64,000 nt of DNA from the NCBI GenBank assembly GCA_021613375.1, contig CM038728.1, forward strand, positions 34,736,299 to 34,800,298. The letters are read 5' to 3'. The position numbers and the translations under genes were made by a program. Below are positions 56,439 to 64,000 of the stretch, piece after piece. Within the stretch, counting starts at the first letter, position 1. Each line of letters starts with the position of its first letter. Source of the stretch: Megaleporinus macrocephalus (Eukaryota; Chordata; Actinopteri; Characiformes; Anostomidae). Under the pieces are notes generated by a model. It did not search any database, was not told the origin of the DNA, and saw nothing but the letters and a program-made list of their open reading frames with translations.

Positions 56439-59150
56439 ATGTTTGATCTCATTGGCATTGCTGTGGAACAGGAAGCAGGTCCCGTGAGGAAGAACTGTCC
56501 CGATTCCGCTTGTGGATCTTGTCATCTCTGATGGCAGTCGCCCACACGCAAGGTTCTGGCACCGCCTTCTCGCTGCCTCTCGCGACTCTCATTGGGCATC
56601 TGGCACAGTCTACCTCTTGAGTCTAGTTTCAACCACAGTCTGCTCCAACCAATTGTCTGGAGCAGAAGCATTAGCTTTAGGTAAAAGGAGGCAGCTCATT
56701 AGATGATGGTTAGAAATAGGCTCTGCAGGAAAGATCTCCAGGAGGAGGGTTGGTTAGCACCATTCCTGTGACCCAAAAGATCCATTTGGGTACGTATGAT
56801 AACAAATAAATTTTTGTTGTTCGGTTTATCTCATCGGGATCGCTGTGGAACAGTTAGCAGGTCCCGGGAGACAGAGCCAACCATCTGGAGCAGAAGCTTT
56901 AGCATTAGCATTAGGCAAAGGAATGCAACTTGTTAGATGTAGGTTTGAACTAGTCTCTGCAGGAAAGTTGGTTAGAACATTCCAGGGGCCCCAAAGGCCC
57001 CTTTTTGGGTTTCCTTAACTTCTAAGAACATATGATAACAACTACATATTGATTTATCTCTGTTGTCCTGCTTATCTCACTGGAATCACTGCAGAACAGG
57101 AAGCAGGTCCTGGGAAACAGAGCTGTCCTGATTCCACTGAAGGATCTTATCATCTTCCCGCCATCTTTGATGGCCTCTTCCCCCCATCTCTGATGGCAAT
57201 CATCCACACACAAGGTTCAGGCACCTCCTTCTTGCTGCCTTTTGCAACTGTCATTGGTGTCCAAGGGACGGACACTCGGCACAATCCACCTCCCACCAAC
57301 TACCTGGAGCAGAAGCGTTAGCTTTAGGTAAAGGGAGGCAGCTTGCTAGATGTAGGTTAGAACTAGGCTCTGGGAAAAAGTTGGTTGGCATCATTCTAGT
57401 GGCCCCAAAGAGCCTTTCTTTGGGTTTCCTTAAATACTAAGAACGCATGATAACAACTACATATTGATTTATCTCTGTTGTCCTGTGTATTTCATTGGCA
57501 TTGCTGTGGAACAGGAAGTAGGTCCTGGGAGACAAAGCTGTCCTGATTTCTCCTGTGGATCTTGTCATCTGTCTGCCATCTCTCTTGGCTGTTGGCCTCT
57601 TCCCACCATCTTTCTTGGCTGAAAGTCCACACGTAAGGTTCACCATCTTGTACCATCTTCTTGCTGCCTCTTGTGACTCTCATTGGGCACCTGGCACAAT
57701 CTACCTCCTGAGTCTAGCTTCAACCACGGTTTACTCCCACCAACAGTCTGCATTAAGCATTAGCTTTAGGTAAAAGGAGGCAGCTTGTTAGATGAAGGTT
57801 AGACCTAGGGTCTGCAGGAAAGATCTCCAGGAGAAGTGTTGGTTAGCACCGTTTCCTTGACCCCAAAAATCCCTTTGTTGGGTTTCCTTAATTTCTGAGA
57901 ACGTATGATAAATAAATTTTGACTTATTTCCGTTGTCTGGTTTATCTCATTGGGATCGCTGTGTAATATTCCCAATTCTGTTCATGGGTCTTGTCTTCTT
58001 TTGGGCTCTTCCTACCATCGCTGATGGCAGTCGCCCACAAGGAAGGTTCAGGCAGTGCCTTCTTGCTGCCTCTTGTGACTCTCTAAGGACTCCTGGCACA
58101 ATCTACCTCCTGAATCTAGTTTCAACCACAATCTGCTCCCACCAACTGTCTGGAGCAGATATATTAGCTTTGGAGAGGCAGCTTGTTAGACGTAGGTTGG
58201 AACTAGGCTCTGTAAGAAAGATCTCCAGGAGGAGTGTTGGCTAGCACCGTTCCTGTGACCCTGAAGAGCCCTTTGTTGGGTTTCCTTAATTTCTGAGAAC
58301 GTACGATAACTACATATTGATTTATCTCTGTTGTCCTGTTTATTTTAATGGTATTGCTGTGGAACAGGAAGCAGGTCCTGGGAGACAGAGCTGTCCCGAT
58401 TTTGCTTGTGGATCTTGTGATCTGTCTACCATCTGTCTTGGTTGATGGCCTCTTCCCACCATCTCTCTTGGCCGATAGTCCACACATAAGGTTCAGGCAC
58501 CATCTTCTTGCTGCCTCTCATGACTCTCATTGGGCACCTAGCACAATCTACCTCCTGAATCCTGTTTCAATCACAATCTGCTCCCACCAACTGTCTGGAG
58601 CAGAAGCATTAGCTTTAGGTAAAAGGAGGCAGCTCGTTAGATAAAGGTTAGACCTAGGGTCTGCAGGAAAGATCTCCAGGAGAAGGGTTGGTTAGCACCA
58701 TTCCCGTGACCCCAAAGATCCCTTTGTTGGGTTTCCTTAATTTCTGAGAACGTATGATAACAAATTTTGATTTATTCCGTTGTTCTATTTATCTCACTGG
58801 GATCGCTGTGGAACACAGAGGCATCCCAATTCCGTTCATAGATCTTGTTTTCTCTTGGGCTCTTCCTACCATCTCTGATGCCCACAAGGAAGGTTCAGGC
58901 ACTGCCAGTCTACCTCCTGAGTCTAGTTTCAACCACAATCTTCTCCAACCAACTGTCTGGAGCAGAAGCATTAGCTTTGGAGAGGCAGCTTGTTAGAAGT
59001 AGGTTAGAACTAGGCTCTGTAAGAAAGATCTCCAGGAGGAGTGTTAGCTAGCACCGTTCCTGTGACCCTGAAGAGCCCTTTATTGGGTTTCCTTAATTTC
59101 TGAGAACCTACGATAACTACATATTGATTTATTTCTGCTGTCCTGTTTAT
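56439..59150. repeat. 400-bp tandem array, seven copies plus a terminal stub
   Basis: Units begin with ctcattgggatcgctgtgga or a variant near 56448, 56828, 57077, 57489, 57946, 58347 and 58791, with a stub at 59145. Shared landmarks are gaacaggaagcaggtcc, tcttgctgcctctt, tctggagcagaagcattagc, tctccaggag and gggtttccttaa. Unit length ranges from about 245 to 455 bp by internal deletion. Frames of 60 to 103 residues recur in most units and on both strands, without a recognisable domain. Confidence 0.92.
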
Positions 59151-59154
59151 GTCC

Positions 59155-60060
59155 TGTCCTCTGCAAAATCTTTCAACCTGCTTAACACAACATCGATGCA
59201 AACCACACTGTGCTCTGCAGGCTTGAATGTCTAGTGTTGACCAAATGATGGAAACGATAGAAACCACACACAGAGAGGAGCTGTGTCTCTAGGCTCGGTA
59301 TTCAGTTTCCAGTCAATTTCCGGCAGACTCCGGACCGGAATTTTATGTTGTTGGTTTTTTTTTTCACCTCCTTTCACAACAAACCTGTACAAATTAAGCT
59401 GTGAATGACCCACCAGGCAGGAACGTTCACCATATCGGCTTGATGCATTTGAAACAGCTGTCTTCACAGAGCGGCTCAGCACTGATATAGTCAATCTTGT
59501 CTCTTCAGAAACTGCTGAAGTGGAAGGGCCAAATCTCTCCACCCGTTCTCACTTCAGCATTTCCTATTTGCAGTTGCTCCCCATTTGAGGGAGCTGGCGC
59601 GGTGAGATAGGTGCACCACAGGGGGATACAGGCGGCTCCGGCAGCATTCAACAGTTCCACAGACAAGAATACAAATACATCAATTTAGATGGCGGCCCGA
59701 GGCCAGAGCGGAAAAGCCACTTTATATTCACAGATTCAAAGCCAATGCGGCGACTTGCTAGATCTTAAACAAAGATAAAATTGTCACTCTTCAGTGATTT
59801 CAATTATGTAAAAGTAACCGCCAACGCATTTGAGTAGATATATAGAGTACTGTCACTCCGCATAAACCTCTGCATAAGAGCTCCATAACACCAACATTCA
59901 ATAACTTTCAGAAATTTCTTTAATATTTATAAAACAGTCTGTCAGTAATTGGAACGTGTTTTATGCTATAAATGACTTTGAAGTGATGGTCATTTAACAC
60001 TGAGCGCTACGATTATTTATTCTATACTCTGATTCCTTTTACATTACTCAGGGTTTATAT
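59155..60060. other. Unique sequence with a possible conserved non-coding element
   Basis: 59560-59840 is repeat-poor and of even composition (gcggaaaagccactttat, caaagccaatgcggcga), with the texture of conserved non-coding DNA. Minus-strand frame 59231-59542 has no domain I recognise. Confidence 0.25.
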
Positions 60061-60079
60061 ACTCTTACTTTGATTTTTT

Positions 60080-61320
60080 TTTTTAGATTATTCAGTGTAT
60101 ATATATAACCTTACTCTGATTTTGTCTTTTACATTATTCACTGTATATATATTCTTAATCTGATCTCTTTTAGATTACTCAGTGCATATATACTCTTAAT
60201 CTGATTTCTTTCTGATCTCTCAGTGTATATATACTCTTACTCTGATTTCTTTCAGATCTCTCAGTGTATATATACTCTTACTCTGATTTCTTTCAGATCT
60301 CTCAGTGTATATATACTCTTACTCTGATTTCTTTCAGATCTCTCAGTGTATATATACTCTTACTCTGATTTCTTTCAGATCTCTCAGTGTAAATATACTC
60401 TTAATCTGATTTCTTTCAGATCACTCAGTGTATATATATACTCTTACTCTGATTTCTTTCAGATCTCTCAGTGTATATATACTCTTACTCTGATTACTTT
60501 CAGATCTCTCAGTGTATATATACTCAATCTGATTACTTTCAGATCTCTCAGTGTATATATACTCTTACTCTGATTTCTTTCAGATCACTCAGTGTATATA
60601 TACTCTTAATCTGATTACTTTCAGATCTCTCAGTGTATATATACTCTTACTCTGATTTCTTTTAGATCTCTGAGTGTATATATACTCTTAATCTGATTAC
60701 TTTCAGATTTCTTTCAGATTACTCAGTGTATATATACTCTTACTCTGATTACTTTCAGATCTCTCAGTGTATATATACTCTTACTCTGATTTCTTTCAGA
60801 TTATTCAGTGTATATATACTCTTACTCTGATTACTTTCAGATCTCTCAGTGTATATATACTCTTACTCTGATTTCTTTCAGATTACTCAGTGTATATATA
60901 CTCTTACTCTGATTTCTTTCAGATTACTCCATGTATATATACTCTTACTCTGATTACTTTCAGATCTCTCAGTGTATATATACTCTTACTCTGATTTCTT
61001 TCAGATTACTCCATGTATATATACTCTTACTTTGATTACTTTCAGATCTCTCAGTGTATATATACTCTTACTCTGATTTCTTTCAGATGACCCAGTGTAT
61101 ATATGCTTTAACTCGAATTTCTTTTTATTACTTGTTGTTTAAAGACTCTTACTCTGATTTCGTTATATTACTCAGTGTATATTTACTGTTACTCTGATTT
61201 CGGTATATTACTCAGTGTATATATACTCTTATTCTGATTTCGTTATATTACTCAGTGTATATATACTCTTATTCTGATTTCGTTATATTACTCAGTGTAT
61301 ATATACTCTTATTCTGATGA
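60080..61320. repeat. 41-bp minisatellite
   Basis: About 30 copies of a unit around tctgatttctttcagatctc, tcagtgtatatatactctta and c. The end copies are diverged (ttcgttatattactcag at the right). Each unit has a pyrimidine run ending in cag and a tatata word. Confidence 0.95.
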
Positions 61321-62025
61321 TTATAGCACCACAAACAAGCAAGTACCATTACACTCCGAACCCATGGTACAAGAAGAAAACATTTTTAGGGTGGCGCTGT
61401 AAGTACATGCTTTATAATCCACGATTTAAATATATACCCGTGTGACATAAAACCCACAGCATGAAGTTTTTACATTATGTTTATATCAATCTTACTCGGT
61501 GAGTTTATTGGCTGGTTGCAAAGCAGAAATATGATTACTGCCTGCTTCACACTGACCCAGAGTTTTCTCATTATCTGATTCCCCAAATCAGATTTTCTGG
61601 AGTTATTAGGAATTCAGCACAGTCACTGTTATGAAGCCTCCTTCCTAAATAACGGTACTTATAATGCAGAAGCAAACATCTTCTATCAGCTCGGTGGAAA
61701 ATGTTGATGTCCTTGAGTTTAAGTGACACATATTTTCCCATATTTATAAAAACACATTCCTACAAAAATACTGCATTTGACTTCACATAGAAATGTCCTT
61801 GGAAAAATATCACTCGAGTAAAAGTTCCCTGTTTGTATTTCTGCTCAGTTTCAAAAGATCTCACTCATCTATGCATTCAGGCATCAAAAGCTAAAGAGCT
61901 TTGAGTTATTACAGATATTCTGCTATGTTATTTTCATACATTAAGCTGATTGTTAAGTTTAATTCATTAAAATTAACAGCGTTCTTCACTTTGGGCAGAA
62001 TTTTATGCCATGCTGTCATTACAGT
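61321..62025. other. Unique sequence, no gene seen
   Basis: AT-rich with no coding signal or repeat kinship noticed. Confidence 0.45.
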
Positions 62026-62029
62026 CTTA

Positions 62030-62270
62030 AAAAATAAAAAAAGTGATTCTATAAAGAACCTTGAAAATTCAAAGAACCTGGTCGTTTGATCATAAATGGT
62101 TGTTTACTTGATAAATTTGTTGCATAAATATGGTTCTAGATAGCACTAAAAACTCCTTTTTCTTAAATGCGTGGCATTGTAACAACAGCAGAACCTTATT
62201 GATACTACATACTATTAAAAAGGTTCTATACATAGAACCATATCATCATCACTGTTCAGAGAAAAACATG
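62030..62270. mobile_element. GGTTCT-type MITE-like repeat (tentative)
   Basis: Contains ataaagaacctt, tatggttctagatagcacta and aggttctatacatagaacca. Similar words lie at 27840-28080. Ends are not defined. Confidence 0.4.
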
Positions 62271-62274
62271 TACA

Positions 62275-62795
62275 TATTATTTATATATTTATTTCTCTAC
62301 TATTATCATCTACATAATGTTTATTATCATCTACACAATAATTATTTTAACAATTAACAGACTATGTAGACATTTGTATTATGTGATATTACATAATGTC
62401 ACTTCGCAAGTAACAACACATCACACCAGGTGTTGCTGCCCCCTACAGCACAGGAGCATGTTTCTGTTTCACATTGATTACACTGGATCACTTGCTATTT
62501 GATTGATGCATCAAAAGTAAAATCAGTGAATTGTTACATCCCTACTTTACATACTTGGAACTATTTATCAAGACTAGATCAAAAGAAATTTAGCAAAATG
62601 ATTTAATATCTCCTAAGAATGTTACCACTGCATGATGTGTAATTATGTAGGACACCTTTATAAGCCTTTTATTACAACTGACCTAACCATACATAAACAT
62701 TTACAAAGGCTTATGCCAACAACTGTCAGTTATCATATTAGGTGCTTAGTTTTGATATAAAAGGTTACTTTATGCTCTACTGTGAAGTTTGATTT
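62275..62795. other. AT-rich sequence, no gene seen
   Basis: Nothing recognised apart from the CTCF-like motif at 62432. Confidence 0.4.
62432..62451 (-). promoter_or_regulatory. CTCF-like motif
   Basis: The minus strand reads gtgctgtagggggcagcaac, close to the CTCF core. Eye match only. Confidence 0.35.
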
Positions 62796-62799
62796 CATT

Positions 62800-64000
62800 C
62801 TAGGATTTCTCTGCTGCATTTCTACAGAGCTTCAATTGAATGTCTGTATCTTCAGATGCTTGAAGTCTACAATAAAACATCATACAAAATTGAAGAGGGA
62901 GCATAAAACCCTATAATCCTGTACAGTTTGAAGTCAGCTACTTTTATTTTCCCAGAGTTAAGGCACTAAAATGTTTGGGCTCTCAGCAAGACCTCGTTGA
63001 GTGCGCCTAAAAAGGATGCAGATTTCCCTGAAGGCTAGAAAAGTGATCTAGAGCTTGTTGGAATGCTCATGTTGTGCTTATTGATTGCATCAATATCTCT
63101 TTCCCCAGCGGTTTGATTCATGATGTTACCAGTGATTAGTCAACACCTGGAAGGAGCCTTTGTAAATGTTAATAGAGTTTTATGTCAATCATCCCAAAAT
63201 AATTATGTAGGTGCCATGTCGCCTTGTGAATCAGCACACAGTGCCATCATACCTTCTTTCTCCTCGAGTGCGCCCAAGTAGGATGCAAACTTCTGGGGTC
63301 TGTATCTCTGGTTCCTTGAAGGCTAGAAAGTGATCCAGAACTTGTTAAATCACTTGATACAAAACATTCCCTTTAACTGTGGCATTGTTTATGATGTCTC
63401 TAGCGACTAGTCAACCCCTGTATAAATGTTTAGGAACACTTGTTTTGACCTCTACAAAGCCTGAAATAGACTCGTGTGCTAGTAAGAAGGTGTTTTTGCC
63501 TTGTTGTAATTCAAAGAGCTTTTTATGAATGTTTGTATCTCCAGATGCTTGAAGACTACAATAAAAAGTCATATGTGGTTTGATAGGGAGCATAAAACTC
63601 TATAATCCTATACAGTTGAAGTCAGATACTGTTATTTTTCATCGAGTTAGGGCACTAAAATGTTTTGGCTCTTTAGACCTCCACTGCGGGTGAGCAGCTC
63701 AGCCAGACTGCCTCGAGTGCGCCCAAGTAGGATACAAACTTGCCAAATTCTGGGGTCTGTATCTCTGGTTCCCTGAAGACTAGAAAAGTGATCCAGAGCT
63801 TGTTGGAAAGGTCACACTGTGCTCTACTGAGGTGTGCGCCCAAGTAGGATGCAAACTTCTGAGGTCTGTATCTCTGGTTCTGTGAAGGCTAGAAAAGTGA
63901 TCCAGATTTTTAAAGTTCTTTAAAGTCACTTGATACAAAACATTTTCTACTGCTGTTGTGTTGTTCATGATGTCATTAGCGAATAGTCAACCCCTGGAAG
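62800..64000. repeat. Tandem array with a long unit, continuing past the window
   Basis: A segment with ctccagatgcttgaag, gagcataaaactctataatc and gttagggcactaaaatgttt occurs at about 62847 and 63533, a spacing of about 686 bp. A shorter segment (gcgcccaagtaggatgcaaa, tctgtatctctggttcc, aaagtgatccagagcttg) occurs near 63002, 63269, 63719 and 63836. Copies differ by indels, and the right end is not in the window. Confidence 0.88.

Noticed and set aside
1..64000. Telomeric TTAGGG arrays or tRNA/rRNA genes
   Set aside because: None were seen. The only tRNA-like boxes are in the SINE at 54.4-54.6 kb.

Overview
The window looks like intergenic or intronic DNA from a teleost fish. I find no intact host gene, tRNA, rRNA or CRISPR array. 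The fish assignment is inferred from the repeat content: an L2-like LINE whose translated fragments I recognise as the jockey/L2 type, many decayed Tc1-type transposases, a tRNA-derived SINE, hAT-, Harbinger- and Angel-like elements, and a very high load of minisatellites. An ostariophysan such as a characiform, catfish or gymnotiform is plausible but unproven.

Layout, 0-15 kb: a 22-bp minisatellite is split by a nearly complete but multiply frameshifted L2-like LINE on the minus strand (316-3552). AT-rich DNA with decayed Tc1 fragments follows, including a pair of about 500-bp direct repeats at 6.0 and 8.7 kb. Then come a GC-richer island (10.1-10.8 kb), a 163-bp tandem array (11.9-12.7 kb) and a third block of the 22-bp minisatellite (13.7-15.0 kb). 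Layout, 16-33 kb: a 27-bp and a 35-bp minisatellite duplicated as a block, a Tc1-type element whose core has been re-duplicated (20.8-22.8 kb), a hairpin MITE, then arrays with 29-, 49-, 16-, 32- and 42-bp units, ATT microsatellites and a 28-bp array (30.9-32.3 kb).

Layout, 33-50 kb: another Tc1-type fossil; a nest of three elements (hAT-like around Harbinger-like around Angel-like, 35.2-37.0 kb); tandem duplications of about 550 and 390 bp; a MITE that has grown a 45-bp minisatellite inside itself (41.3-42.1 kb); a CT-rich 50-bp array (43.0-44.8 kb); a 231-bp hairpin MITE; and a 1.16-kb hAT-type element with a near-perfect 8-bp target duplication (49345-50501). Layout, 50-64 kb: long-unit tandem arrays (50.6-52.5, 56.4-59.1 and 62.8 kb to the end), a SINE carrying two CTCF-like motifs, another Tc1-type fossil and a 41-bp array (60.1-61.3 kb).

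Almost every long open frame lies in a tandem repeat whose unit happens to lack stops, and should not be annotated as a gene. The only real protein-coding ancestry is in transposons, all of them inactivated. I see no candidate for a new defence or metabolic system. The most interesting signals are the number of independent minisatellite births, several of them inside or beside transposons; the modular re-duplication of a Tc1 core; and a scatter of CTCF-like motifs, two of them in the SINE. All array boundaries, copy numbers and identities were estimated by eye.
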